Positions 8,579 to 17,489 of a stretch of 64,000 nt of DNA are shown one piece after another; position 1 is the first letter of the stretch, and the number at the start of each line of letters is the position of its first letter. Under the pieces are notes generated by a model, which was given only the letters and a program-made list of their open reading frames with translations, was not told the origin of the DNA and did no database searches. Location: the NCBI RefSeq assembly GCF_015291625.1, contig NZ_CP030047.1:2790001-2854000 (forward strand), in the 5' to 3' direction. The translations under genes were made by a program, and so were the position numbers. This DNA comes from Bradyrhizobium sp. CCBAU 53421. Lineage in GTDB: Bacteria > Pseudomonadota > Alphaproteobacteria > Rhizobiales > Xanthobacteraceae.

Positions 8579-9793
8579 TCAATTCGACTTCACCAGCGGG
8601 CAGCCGCCCTTGTCGAGCGGGCGGAAGGCTTCGTCGCCGGGCACGGTGGCTATCAGCTTGTAGAGATCCCATTCGCCCTTGGATTCCTCAGGCTTCTTGG
8701 TCTCGAACAGATACATGTCGTGCACCATGCGGCCGTCGATCCGGATATGGCCGTTCTTGGCGAAGAAGTCGTTGATCGGCGTCTTGCGCATCTGCTCCAT
8801 CACCTTCGGCGCCTCGTCGGTGCCGATGGCCTCGATCGCCTTCAGGTAATGCATGGTCGCCGAGTAGAGGCCGGCCTGGATCATGGTCGGCATGTGGCCG
8901 ACCTTCTCGTTGAAGCGCTTCGAGAAGGCGCGGGTCTCGTCGTTCATGTCCCAGTAGAAGGCGTCGGTGACGATCAGGCCCTGCGTCGCCTTCAGGCCCA
9001 GCGCGTGGGTGTCGGTGATCTCCATCAGCAGCGCGATCAGCTTCTGGCCGCCCTGGGTCAGGCCGAACTCGGCGGCCTGCTTCAGCGCGGTGGTGGTGTC
9101 GCCGCCGGCATTGGCCAGCGCCACGACCTTGGCCTTGGAGGCTTGCGCCTGCAGCAGGAAGGACGAGAAGTCCGACGAGTTGAGCGGATGGCGCACGTCG
9201 CCCAGCACCTTGCCGCCAGTCTCCTTGACGACGTTGGCGGCGTCGCGCTCCAGCGCCATGCCGAAGGCGTAGTCGGCGGTGACGAAGAACCAGGTGTCGT
9301 CGCCGCGCTTGACCATCGCCTTGCCGGCGACGTTCGACAGCGCGTAGGTGTCGTAGGTCCAGTGCACGGTGTTGGGCGAGCAGGCGGTGCCGGTGATGTC
9401 GGAGGAGCCGCCGCCGGAATTGATGTGGATCTTGTTCTTCTCGCGCGTCAGCGCCGAGATCGGCAGCGCGACCGACGAGGTCGGCACGTCGAGGATCGCA
9501 TCGACCTTGTCGTTGTCGTACCAGTTGCGCGCGATGCTGACGCCGACGTCTGGCTTGTTCTGATGGTCGGCCACGACGACCTGGATCGGCTTGCCCTTCA
9601 CCTTGCCGCCGTAATCTGCGACCGCCATCTCGACCGCGGCGACCGAGCCCTTGCCGGTGGCGTCCGCATAGAGGCTCGACATGTCGGTGAGCACGCCGAG
9701 CTTCACGACGTCGTCGGAGATCTGGGCGTTCGCCGCGGTGCCGGAGACCGCAAGCGCGAGGCCGGCCGCTGCCGCGGCCAAGAGCGATTTCAT
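8579..9793 (-). CDS. ABC transporter substrate-binding protein, branched-chain amino-acid (LivJ) type
   Basis: A 404-residue periplasmic binding protein. It has a signal peptide (about residues 1-23, ending A-A-N-A-Q). The Peripla_BP_6 fold follows, beginning V-K-L-G-V-L-T-D-M-S-S-L-Y-A-D, with G-G-S-S-D-I-T-G in the ligand region and W-F-F-V-T-A-D-Y-A-F-G in the hinge. The ATG at 9793 has GAGAG seven bases upstream; longer in-frame starts would place a basic, non-signal sequence first. Relatives bind branched-chain amino acids, amides, urea or aromatic acids; the ligand cannot be told from sequence. No permease or ATPase genes are adjacent, so it is an orphan binding protein, which is common in Bradyrhizobium. 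Confidence 0.88.
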   Translation of the reverse strand: MKSLLAAAAAGLALAVSGTAANAQISDDVVKLGVLTDMSSLYADATGKGSVAAVEMAVADYGGKVKGKPIQVVVADHQNKPDVGVSIARNWYDNDKVDAILDVPTSSVALPISALTREKNKIHINSGGGSSDITGTACSPNTVHWTYDTYALSNVAGKAMVKRGDDTWFFVTADYAFGMALERDAANVVKETGGKVLGDVRHPLNSSDFSSFLLQAQASKAKVVALANAGGDTTTALKQAAEFGLTQGGQKLIALLMEITDTHALGLKATQGLIVTDAFYWDMNDETRAFSKRFNEKVGHMPTMIQAGLYSATMHYLKAIEAIGTDEAPKVMEQMRKTPINDFFAKNGHIRIDGRMVHDMYLFETKKPEESKGEWDLYKLIATVPGDEAFRPLDKGGCPLVKSN

Positions 9794-9924
9794 CGTATTT
9801 CTCTCCCTGACTTTTTCGTTCGAGGTTGCTTTCACGAAGCACCTTCTATCCGGTGCGGCAACCTGTCGCAAAGACGACTTTTTGGGCATGCGGGGCGCGG
9901 CGGACGGAACGCCGGATCCGCGCC

Positions 9925-11496
9925 CTACAGCGCCGGTAGCGCGGTGACGGCGGCCTTGATGGTGCCGTCGGTCTCCACGATCACCCGGAGCGTCTTCGAA
10001 TCGAACGCGATGCCGGCAAGGCGGATGCTGTTGACGTCGGCGTCGACGCGGATGCCTTCCTCGTTCTTCTGCAGGTCGGCGATCGCGGCGGTGATCTTGC
10101 GCTGCGCGTTGGTCGCGAATGGCTTGAGGTCGACGACCATCCGGTCGGCCAGCGCCTGCTGCAGATGCGGGATCGCCGCGCGCGCGGCGGCGCCGAGCAG
10201 GCCGAACGCGGCCTCGGACTCGACCGCCAGCTCGACGTCGGTCAGCCGCAGCGTCTGCGCCGCCTGGTCGAGCCGCGGCCGGCCCCAGATGTGCACGGTC
10301 GCCTCGGCGCCGAGGCCGAAGAAGCTCTTCTTCTCCTTGGCGTGCACCAGGAGCGAGATCAGAAGGCGGTCACCGGAGGCGGCGATGCTCGCGCTCTTGA
10401 CGGTCACGTCGACCGGGCCGGAGCCGTCCTCGGGGAAGGTCTTGCCCTTCAGCTGGGCCTCCGCGAGCTGGGTCAGCGTGGTGAACGACATGTCGACCGG
10501 CAGGCCGACCGAGACCTGGCTCGGCATCGGCGGCACGATCGCAAGCTTGTCGGGGAACGGGCAATTCGGCGTGGTCTGCGTCTCCGTGATCCGCGTCTCG
10601 GCCTCGATCCCCATGGTCAGGATCAGCGAGGACGCATCGACCTTCGGCTGTGCGGCGATCGCGCGGGTCGGACGCAGCTCGAGCCACATCGGCGGCATCG
10701 ACGCGGTGCCGCCGGTGCCCTGCAGCGGGATCGAGCGGCAGGCCTTGACCCATTGCGTGCGGGCAGCGTTCTGGAACACCGGGTCGTTGTGCAATCGGGC
10801 CTCGACCACGGAAATCTGGTCGGCGACCGCCTTGTCGATCACGGGCTTGACCTGGGCCGGCACGCTGATGCGGACGCCGGCGGCCGACAGGCTGGTGTCG
10901 CCGAGATTGACCTGGGCCTGCAGGTTCGGCTCGATCCGCCAGGACGCGCCGAGCTTCGGCCGCGCGGTCAGGGTGACGCTGCCCTTGATGTCGGCATTGG
11001 CGTTGACGTTCTTGATGTTCACCGCGCCGATCTGCTTGGCGACGTTGCCGCCGAGCAGGCTGCCGAGTGCGTTGCTGACCGCGCCGGTCGCCTGTGCCGA
11101 TAACGAGCCGGTGACCTTCAGCGTGCCGCTGATCGGGGTCGTCAGCGTCAGCACGTCCTGCGCGCCGGTGGCCGCGATCGGTCCGCGCGAGGCGGTCCAG
11201 CCGATGTCGGCATTCTGCAGGATTTGCTGCACCGGGTTGTCGGCCTTGCCGCCAAAAGTCTTCGGCGCGCCGCGTTCGGCGGCATCGCGGATCGCCGACA
11301 GCGCCACCGAGACCTGCGCCACGACCGTCGAGGAGCGCGGCGCCTGCGGCAGCGGCGGCAACTGGACCAGCGGCGGCGTCTGTACCGTGACGCTCGGTGC
11401 CAGCCAATCCATGGCCTTCAGGCTGATCGCGAACGAGACCAGCACCACCGTGAGCCCGAGCGCGATCGTTCTTGGATGCATCGGTAGACGCATCAT
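9925..11496 (-). CDS. DUF4403 family protein, membrane-anchored
   Basis: A protein of about 523 residues with one N-terminal hydrophobic helix (about 10-28), a short Pro-rich linker, then a long domain matching my memory of the DUF4403 family. That domain is rich in beta strands and carries amphipathic sequence such as V-D-V-T-V-K-S-A-S-I and V-E-L-A-V-E-S-E-A-A-F. The family is linked to envelope or lipid-transfer-like tubular folds, but no biochemical role is established. The start is uncertain: tandem ATGs at 11496 and 11493 lie immediately after GGGGGA, and a TTG at 11514 is also possible. Two GTTAACGAT repeats (11602-11610 and 11617-11625) lie about 105 bases upstream and could be regulator sites. 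Confidence 0.7.
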   Translation of the reverse strand: MMRLPMHPRTIALGLTVVLVSFAISLKAMDWLAPSVTVQTPPLVQLPPLPQAPRSSTVVAQVSVALSAIRDAAERGAPKTFGGKADNPVQQILQNADIGWTASRGPIAATGAQDVLTLTTPISGTLKVTGSLSAQATGAVSNALGSLLGGNVAKQIGAVNIKNVNANADIKGSVTLTARPKLGASWRIEPNLQAQVNLGDTSLSAAGVRISVPAQVKPVIDKAVADQISVVEARLHNDPVFQNAARTQWVKACRSIPLQGTGGTASMPPMWLELRPTRAIAAQPKVDASSLILTMGIEAETRITETQTTPNCPFPDKLAIVPPMPSQVSVGLPVDMSFTTLTQLAEAQLKGKTFPEDGSGPVDVTVKSASIAASGDRLLISLLVHAKEKKSFFGLGAEATVHIWGRPRLDQAAQTLRLTDVELAVESEAAFGLLGAAARAAIPHLQQALADRMVVDLKPFATNAQRKITAAIADLQKNEEGIRVDADVNSIRLAGIAFDSKTLRVIVETDGTIKAAVTALPAL

Positions 11497-11639
11497 TCCC
11501 CCGGATGAAATCAACTTGACGGGTTGTACAGGCCCGCCGACGAGGGCGCCAGTGTGGCGGGATCAAGCTGCTTCGGGGGCGGAAGCGGCGATCACCTGTA
11601 AGTTAACGATCTGGACGTTAACGATTATGAACGCGACAA

Positions 11640-11664
11640 CGGCCCCGGCATGATGCCGGAGCCG
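11640..11664 (-). terminator. Hairpin terminator after L,D-transpeptidase gene
   Basis: A 12-bp stem with one mismatch (CGGCCCCGGCAT / ATGCCGGAGCCG) sits 25 bases beyond the stop codon of the minus-strand gene at 11690. It lacks a long T run, so termination strength is uncertain. Confidence 0.5.
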
Positions 11665-11689
11665 TCGTCGATGTCTGAATATGTCGGGC

Positions 11690-12379
11690 TTAGCGGACGG
11701 CCGAGCCGAGATCGGCGCGGCGGTCGGTCATCGGCAGCACGATCACCTTGGTGCCGACGCTGACCCGCGCATAGAGGTCGGTGACGTCCTCATTGGTCAG
11801 GCGCAGGCAGCCCGAGGACACGTGGGTGCCGATCGTCTCCGGCGCGTTGGTGCCGTGGATGCGGTACACGGTGCCGCCGAGATACATGGCGCGGGCGCCG
11901 AGCGGGTTGCCGGGGCCGCCGGCCATGTGGCGCGGCAAATAGGGCTGGCGGGCGATCATTTCCGGCGGCGGGGTCCAATCCGGCCACTCCGCCTTCTTGG
12001 TGATGGTCTGGGTGCCCGACCAGGTGAAGCCGTCGCGGCCGACGCCGATGCCGTAGCGCATCGCCTGGCCGTTGCCGAGCACGAGATAGAGATAGGTGTG
12101 CGGGGTATCGATGATAACGGTGCCGGCCGCCTCGCGGGTCGGATAGGCGACGACCTGGCGGCGCAGGCGGGCGGGCAATTCGACCGAACGGTCTTCCTCC
12201 TGCGCCTGCGGCATCGACTGCACCGGCGGCTGCGCGGCCTCGGTCGGCGGCGTCAGGATGAAGGGGAATATCGGCAGCGGAGCGGCCGCGGCGGAGTTAG
12301 AGAAAGCGACGGTGCTGATCGCCAGCGCACCGAAGGCGGCGGCAGCGAGACGTGCGTTCAGCTTGACGGAATTGAACAT
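11690..12379 (-). CDS. L,D-transpeptidase (YkuD domain)
   Basis: Periplasmic enzyme expected to form 3-3 peptidoglycan cross-links or attach proteins to peptidoglycan. The 229-residue protein has a signal peptide (about 1-32), a Pro/Gln-rich spacer to about residue 75, then a YkuD domain. The catalytic motif is intact: His175-Gly and S-S-G-Cys191-L-R-L. The start at 12379 has AGGGG eight bases upstream. A near-identical domain is encoded at 36561-37442, so the window holds two paralogues with different N-terminal regions. Upstream are three helically spaced GTTTCGT copies (12486-12524) shared with the gene at 28336-28662. Confidence 0.9.
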   Translation of the reverse strand: MFNSVKLNARLAAAAFGALAISTVAFSNSAAAAPLPIFPFILTPPTEAAQPPVQSMPQAQEEDRSVELPARLRRQVVAYPTREAAGTVIIDTPHTYLYLVLGNGQAMRYGIGVGRDGFTWSGTQTITKKAEWPDWTPPPEMIARQPYLPRHMAGGPGNPLGARAMYLGGTVYRIHGTNAPETIGTHVSSGCLRLTNEDVTDLYARVSVGTKVIVLPMTDRRADLGSAVR

Positions 12380-12484
12380 TGTCGACCCCTGTTGTTTGCG
12401 CCCTGCGCGCCAGTTCCGGCGCGTCGTTGGTTCAAACCAGTACAGGTGAGGCGTTTCAGGACGTTTGCACGAAACCGCCAAAAT

Positions 12485-12524
12485 GGTTTCGTGCCGTTAG
12501 GGATTTGTTTCGTCGGTGTTTCGT
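12485..12524 (-). promoter_or_regulatory. Phased GTTTCGT direct repeats upstream of L,D-transpeptidase
   Basis: GTTTCGT occurs at 12486-12492, 12507-12513 and 12518-12524, spaced by 21 and 11 bases (two and one helical turns). The site lies about 105 bases upstream of the minus-strand ATG at 12379. The first two copies with their flanks (AAATGGTTTCGT then TTTGTTTCGT) recur at 28757-28787. The regulator is unknown. Confidence 0.45.
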
Positions 12525-12629
12525 CGACCGGTTAAGGGCGCCTTGCCGGGTAGGTTGTGCCGCATCAGGACATCTATCCTGGCACGAGGCTTGCTGTCCG
12601 AAGGCGTGGTTTGGAATGGAGTGGAAATC

Positions 12630-13850
12630 ATGCCAGCGCCTTCGATCGGGAGCATGCTGGATCGGCAGAAAGGCTTTGGTCCCGGGTTCGATTTTCTCCG
12701 CGTTGCGCTCGCGATCGCCGTCGTCGCGGGCCATACACCCTATGTTGCCACCGGTCGCGGCGACTCCGATCCGACGTCGATCCTCTGGTTTCCGCAATTC
12801 GCCATCCTCGTGATGTTCTTCGCATTGAGCGGATTTTTGATCGCCGCAAGCGGGCTGCGGCTCAGCGTTAAGGAATTCCTGATCAACCGCGGATTGCGGA
12901 TCATTCCGGCGCTCGCGGTCGAGATCGTGCTATCGGCGCTGATCCTCGGACCGATCTTCACGACGCTGCCGCTCTGGGATTATTTCGCCAGCGCCGGCAC
13001 CTGGAAATATTTCACGAACGTCGTCGGCCTCGTGAATTACACGTTGCCGGGCGTGTTCAGCGGCAATCCCGCGCCGGAGGTCAACAGTTCGCTGTGGACG
13101 GTGCCGTTCGAATACGGCTGCTACGCGGTGATGGCGGCCATCATGGCCTTGGGGCTGCTGCGCAAGCCGGCACTGATCGTGACCGGTGTCGTCGTGCTGG
13201 TCGGTATCGGCCTTGCCGTGCAGTTCACGGGGCATACGGCAACGCCGCCCCAGCTGCCTGCCGGCGTCGCGGGAACGCTGCATGACAAGATTTTTAGCAC
13301 GGCGCTGTTTCTCGGACGCGGTGCGAAATTGCCGGTCGCCTGTCTGCTTGCAATCGCGGTCTACCTTTACCGCGACCGCATCCCCTATGACGGGCGCATT
13401 CTCGCCGCCTGCTGTGCGCTGTGCCTCGGCGCCGTGCTGCTTGGCCCGGCGCCCTGGATGACCCAGCCCGTCCTCAATGCCGTCATCGCGCCGGCGCTGG
13501 TCTACATCACCGTGTTCCTCGGCGTCTCCAATCTGCCGCGGCTGCCGCTGTTTTCGAAGGGCGATTATTCCTACGGCATCTATCTGTACGGCTTTCCGAT
13601 GCAGCAGGTGGTGAAGGTGTGGCTGCCGAACGTGTCGATGATCGTCCAGTTCGCCGCCGCGCTGGTGCTGATCACGGCGTTCGCGGCGTTCTCCTGGCAC
13701 TGGATCGAGAAGCCGGTCCTGAAGCTGCGCCGCCATTTCTCGTTCGTGGCGCGCAAGCGCCTCGAGCCGGAGGCTATCGCCGAGCCGCTCGAGGGCATCG
13801 GGCCGCTTGCCGTCAGCGTCAGCGGCAGCCGGAGCGCGCGATCTTCCTGA
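12630..13850 (+). CDS. Acyltransferase family 3 membrane protein (OafA/YrhL type)
   Basis: A 406-residue inner-membrane protein with about ten transmembrane segments. It opens with the acyltransferase-3 signature F-D-F-L-R followed by A-V-V-A-G-His35, the conserved His thought to be catalytic. The second motif region L-S-G-F-L-I-A follows near residues 65-75. These enzymes transfer acetyl or other acyl groups onto extracytoplasmic carbohydrates such as O-antigen, exopolysaccharide or Nod factors; the acceptor here is unknown. The ATG at 12630 has GGAG eight bases upstream; the frame is open further upstream, but that part is not membrane-like. There are no polysaccharide genes next to it. Confidence 0.85.
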   Translation: MPAPSIGSMLDRQKGFGPGFDFLRVALAIAVVAGHTPYVATGRGDSDPTSILWFPQFAILVMFFALSGFLIAASGLRLSVKEFLINRGLRIIPALAVEIVLSALILGPIFTTLPLWDYFASAGTWKYFTNVVGLVNYTLPGVFSGNPAPEVNSSLWTVPFEYGCYAVMAAIMALGLLRKPALIVTGVVVLVGIGLAVQFTGHTATPPQLPAGVAGTLHDKIFSTALFLGRGAKLPVACLLAIAVYLYRDRIPYDGRILAACCALCLGAVLLGPAPWMTQPVLNAVIAPALVYITVFLGVSNLPRLPLFSKGDYSYGIYLYGFPMQQVVKVWLPNVSMIVQFAAALVLITAFAAFSWHWIEKPVLKLRRHFSFVARKRLEPEAIAEPLEGIGPLAVSVSGSRSARSS

Positions 13851-13902
13851 CGAGACGCAACAACACCGCCAGCGCTCAGAGGTGCAGGAGCGCCGCCGAC
13901 GC

Positions 13903-14685
13903 TCAGAGGTGAATGTATCCGGCCAGTCCGTCCCACAACAGCTTGGCCGCGGTGACGACGAGAATGGCGTAGCAGGCGCGGTACAACGCGCGCTGGTCGA
14001 GGCGCTCGTGCAGCCGCCAGCCGGCCCAGACGCCGACCGGCACGGCGGGCACGCAGAGCGCCATCAGCATCCACAAGCTTCGCGACGGCGTCGCGAGCAC
14101 CAGCCACGGACCGGCCTTCAGCAGGTTGCCGACCGTGAAGAACAGGCTGGTGGTGCCGGCGTAAAGCGCCTTCGACATGCCGAGCGGCAGCAGATAGATC
14201 GCAAGCGGTGGCCCGCCCGAATGCGCGACCATCGTGGTGACGCCGGAGGAGAGCCCGGCGAAGGTAGCCTTGATCGTCGAGCGCGGGCGCGGCTCGATCT
14301 CGCCGCCGCCGATGAACCACAGCGCGGCGAACGCCAACGTCACCAGGCCCATCACGATCTCGACCGCATGCCGGTCGAGATCGCGCAGCACGAAATAGCC
14401 GAGGCCGATGCCGACGACGAGCGCCGGCAGCAGCATCGCGAGGTCGACGCGCGACCACGTGTTGGGGCGCCAGAACCGCAGCGCCGTGATGTCCATGACG
14501 ACGAACAGCGGCGCGAGCAGCGCGCCGGCCGCGACCGGATCCATCGCCAGCGAGAGCAGCGGGATGCCGACGATGGCGAAGCCGCCGCCGAACGCGCCCT
14601 TCATGAACGCGATCAGGAAGACGCCGGCGAGGGCAACCGCGAGCACGAATGGCGCGGGCAGGTCAGCGAAGACGGACGTGATCAT
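13903..14685 (-). CDS. TauE/SafE family sulfite exporter-like membrane protein
   Basis: A 260-residue protein with about eight transmembrane helices in two homologous halves. The N-terminal half has F-M-K-G-A-F-G-G-G-F-A-I-V-G-I-P-L-L and the second has G-L-S-S-G-V-T-T-M-V-A-H-S-G-G-P-P, both typical of TauE/SafE transporters. Members move small anions such as sulfite or sulfoacetate, but many are uncharacterised. The ATG at 14685 lacks a strong ribosome site; the longer frame to 14769 adds a basic, Cys-containing segment and seems less likely. A second TauE/SafE gene lies at 51688-52431. The gene is convergent with the acyltransferase gene. Confidence 0.8.
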   Translation of the reverse strand: MITSVFADLPAPFVLAVALAGVFLIAFMKGAFGGGFAIVGIPLLSLAMDPVAAGALLAPLFVVMDITALRFWRPNTWSRVDLAMLLPALVVGIGLGYFVLRDLDRHAVEIVMGLVTLAFAALWFIGGGEIEPRPRSTIKATFAGLSSGVTTMVAHSGGPPLAIYLLPLGMSKALYAGTTSLFFTVGNLLKAGPWLVLATPSRSLWMLMALCVPAVPVGVWAGWRLHERLDQRALYRACYAILVVTAAKLLWDGLAGYIHL

Positions 14686-14800
14686 AATGTCGTGCGGAGC
14701 GTTGTGGTCGTACTTAACATGGCCACGCGCGCATGCACGCGCAATCCAAACATTGCTCTCGGTGCACATTGCTCTCGGTGCAATCGGCGTGCGCGCTTAA

Positions 14801-14880
14801 GGCGATGAGCATGATCTCCGCGCAAACGCTTCGCGTTTGTCGCGAGGGAAAACCGCTTTGCACTTTTCCGGGTTGTGCTT
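14801..14880. repeat. Dispersed intergenic palindrome (GATC..GGAAAA..TTTTCC family)
   Basis: It contains the hairpin CAAACGCTTCGCGTTTG and the core GGAAAACCG-CTTTGCACTTTTCC. Related copies in this window are at 21948-21997, 40313-40366 and 63470-63520. The repeat reaches the stop codon of the TAXI gene. Confidence 0.7.
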
Positions 14881-16262
14881 TAGCCGGCGCGCATCCTCGG
14901 CACGCCCGGCCTGTCGCCGTTGATTACCGCGCGGCGGTCGGAGACGGCGTGATGGAATTGCTCGAGCGTCAGCCCGATCACCGAGAGGTCGCCTTCCTCG
15001 ATCGCGCCGTCGTCGTAGCAGTCGAGCGCCTCGCGCAGCAGCGCGTCCGCATCGCCCTGCATTGCGGCGAGTTCCTCCGCCGTCTCGGCGCCGCGCACCC
15101 GCGCGATCAGCGTCAGCAGATTGTCGCGATGGGTGATGTAGCGCTCGCGCTCGTCGCGCTTCACGTAGTGGCGCAGCCAGGCGCCCGCCGTGCCGAGGCC
15201 GGAGACCAGCAGGATGCCGCCCCAGATGTAGTCGGAGTATTTTTCGAGGAAGGTGCGCTCGGTGCCGTCGATATAGGCGGCCGCGCCCTGATGCGCCGGC
15301 AATGCCGCATCCTTGTCGGTGTCCGGCTTCTCGATCTTGGCCGCGCCCGGCAGATCGCGCGCGACCTGCAGGCGCTGCGTGAACAATTGCCGGTCGAGCG
15401 CGCCGACGGTCGATTCCTCCAGCGCATGTTGCGCGATGATGAGGTGATTGACGCTGACGGTCTCGACCTTGTCCTCGGGACGCGCCGGCGACGAGGAGAA
15501 TATACTGCCGGCGATTTCCTCGGACTCATAAAGCGGATGCTTCTGCGCGATCGCTTCCGAGACGTCGACGGGAAGGAATTTCGGTTCGCCGCGCGCTGCC
15601 GCGGTCGCCGCGATCGCCTCCGCGGTCACCTTGCTGTCGAGCGGCCCGACGGTCATGTAGGCGTCGAGCGACGGATCGCGCGCAAGATCGGCGACCTTGT
15701 TGACGGCGAACTGGCTGATCGTGACCTTGTCGGGGTTGACGCCGGACTCGGTCAGGATCACGCGCAACAGCGTGACGTTGGCCGGGGTGCTGCCGACGAC
15801 GCCGACCTTGTGGCCGGCGAGATCGTCGATGCCCTTGATCTTCGCGGAGCGCGGCTTGCCCTTGCCGCCCGACGGCGCCCACAGCACAACGACATTCTTG
15901 CGCAGGATCGCAACCGACTCGGCGCTCGCCGGCAGACTGAGATCGCCGCGCACCACCGCGAGGTCGACCTTGTTCGCAGTGAACAGCGCGATGCTTTCGG
16001 CGGCTCCCTGGGTCGTGACCGGCTTCAGCCGCACCGAGCTGCCGTCACGCGCAAAGGCCTGCGCGAAACCCTGGATGAGCTTGACGTCTTCGCTGCCGGT
16101 CGGGCCGACCGCGATCTTCAGCGTCACCGGACGCAGCGCGTAGAACAGCACGCCCGCGGCGACGGCAAACACGAAGATGCCGGCCGCCAGGATCAGCAGC
16201 GACGAGTTTCGCCGTTTGAGCCTGCGGCGCGTGGCGCCGGGATGTTCGTTCTGCTCTGACAT
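14880..16262 (-). CDS. TAXI-family TRAP solute-binding-like protein with two membrane anchors
   Basis: A 460-residue protein. A basic N-terminus and a transmembrane helix (about 20-43) lead into a TAXI-type binding fold (about 45-335), recognisable from K-I-A-V-G-P-T-G-S-E-D, L-A-V-V-R-G-D and G-V-V-G-S-T-P-A-N. A second transmembrane helix (about 345-364) is followed by a charged helical tail of about 93 residues that should lie in the cytoplasm. Classical TAXI proteins are free periplasmic binding proteins working with a TRAP permease. No permease gene is nearby, and the extra helix plus tail suggest a tethered sensor or a non-transport role. The ATG at 16262 gives the natural N-terminus. 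Confidence 0.8.
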   Translation of the reverse strand: MSEQNEHPGATRRRLKRRNSSLLILAAGIFVFAVAAGVLFYALRPVTLKIAVGPTGSEDVKLIQGFAQAFARDGSSVRLKPVTTQGAAESIALFTANKVDLAVVRGDLSLPASAESVAILRKNVVVLWAPSGGKGKPRSAKIKGIDDLAGHKVGVVGSTPANVTLLRVILTESGVNPDKVTISQFAVNKVADLARDPSLDAYMTVGPLDSKVTAEAIAATAAARGEPKFLPVDVSEAIAQKHPLYESEEIAGSIFSSSPARPEDKVETVSVNHLIIAQHALEESTVGALDRQLFTQRLQVARDLPGAAKIEKPDTDKDAALPAHQGAAAYIDGTERTFLEKYSDYIWGGILLVSGLGTAGAWLRHYVKRDERERYITHRDNLLTLIARVRGAETAEELAAMQGDADALLREALDCYDDGAIEEGDLSVIGLTLEQFHHAVSDRRAVINGDRPGVPRMRAG

Positions 16263-16400
16263 CTGGCTGTCATGTTACACGAAAAACCGGCACTTTGCCG
16301 TGAAAAACAACCTAACATTTCGATGACGTCATACGTTTGAAACATCCATGTCAGAACGTCGTGCGAGCAGAATCAAGATTAACGATTTGGGTCTCCTGCG

Positions 16401-17456
16401 ATGCGCATACTCGTTGCGACCGATGCCTGGCATCCGCAAGTCAACGGCGTGGTCCGGACGCTGACGTCGCTCGCGCGCAGCGCGGCGACGCTCGGCGCCG
16501 AGATCGAATTCCTTACCCCTGACGGCTTCCGTTCGGTCGGCGTGCCGACCTATCCGGGCCTGCGCATGGCGCTGCCGAACCGCCGCGAGATCGCGCGCCG
16601 GATCGAGGAGGCCGCGCCCGAGGCGATCCATATCGCGACCGAAGGACCGATCGGCTGGGCGGTGCGCGGCTATTGCCAGCGCAACAAGCTCGCCTTCACC
16701 ACATCCTATACAACGCGCTTCCCGGAATATGTTTCGGTGCGCACCGGAATTCCCGACAGCGTCGGCTATGCCGTGCTGCGCCACTTCCACGCCGCCGGAT
16801 CGATGACGATGGTCGCGACCGACTCGCTGCGGTCAGAGCTTGCCGACCGCGGCTTCCGCAGGCTCGGCTTCTGGACCCGCGGCGTCGACACCAGGATCTT
16901 CAATCCGGACCAGCCGGCGCTGCTCGATCTGCCGCGGCCGATCTTTATGACCATGGGCCGCGTCGCCGTGGAGAAGAACCTCGACGCCTTCCTGTCGCTG
17001 GAGCTGCCGGGCTCCAAGGTCGTGGTCGGCGACGGCCCGCAACGGGCGGCGCTGGAACAGAAATATCCCGACGCGATTTTCCTCGGCGAGAAGAAGGGCC
17101 AGGATTTGACCTCGCACCTCGCCGCCGCCGACGTCTTCGTGTTCCCGAGCCTGACGGACACCTTCGGCGTCGTGCAGCTCGAGGCGCTGGCCTGCGGCAC
17201 GCCGGTCGCGGCGTTCCCGGTCACCGGCCCGAAGGACGTCATCGCGGATCACCCGATCGGCGCGATCGACAACGATCTGCGCAGCGCCTGCCTGCGCGCG
17301 CTGAACATGTCGCGCGCCGACTGCCGCAATTTCGCGTTGGAGCGTTCCTGGGAGAACAGTGCGCGTCAGTTCATCGGCAACCTGGCCACGTTGCAGCCGA
17401 GCCGCGCGCCGCGGCCCGCCCGCCGCGTCGCCGGCCGCAGTGCGGTTCCGAATTAA
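16401..17456 (+). CDS. GT4-family glycosyltransferase
   Basis: A 351-residue GT-B fold glycosyltransferase. The N-terminus has M-R-I-L-V-A-T-D-A-W-H-P-Q-V-N-G-V-V-R-T, the start signature of the MgtA/SqdX/mannosyltransferase branch. The donor-site motif L-T-D-T-F-G-V-V-Q-L-E-A-L-A-C-G-T-P lies near residues 250-270. This branch often glycosylates lipids (diacylglycerol, phosphatidylinositol) or lipid-linked sugars. The gene is followed after 33 bases by a PmtA-like methyltransferase, and phospholipid-type genes continue to 21915, which supports, but does not prove, a role in membrane lipid synthesis. A perfect palindrome ATGACGTCAT lies 70 bases upstream (16322-16331). Confidence 0.82.
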   Translation: MRILVATDAWHPQVNGVVRTLTSLARSAATLGAEIEFLTPDGFRSVGVPTYPGLRMALPNRREIARRIEEAAPEAIHIATEGPIGWAVRGYCQRNKLAFTTSYTTRFPEYVSVRTGIPDSVGYAVLRHFHAAGSMTMVATDSLRSELADRGFRRLGFWTRGVDTRIFNPDQPALLDLPRPIFMTMGRVAVEKNLDAFLSLELPGSKVVVGDGPQRAALEQKYPDAIFLGEKKGQDLTSHLAAADVFVFPSLTDTFGVVQLEALACGTPVAAFPVTGPKDVIADHPIGAIDNDLRSACLRALNMSRADCRNFALERSWENSARQFIGNLATLQPSRAPRPARRVAGRSAVPN

Positions 17457-17489
17457 CAGCTCAATCGAACGAAAGACGAGAGACTATCT

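Noticed and set aside
8513..11653. A 1046-codon plus-strand open frame
   Set aside because: It is antisense to the binding-protein and DUF4403 genes, with composition typical of reverse-frame shadows (Arg/Ala/Gly-rich, no domains).
16322..16331. ATGACGTCAT palindrome between the TAXI and glycosyltransferase genes as an operator
   Set aside because: A single 10-bp palindrome with no second copy or known regulator; could be chance.
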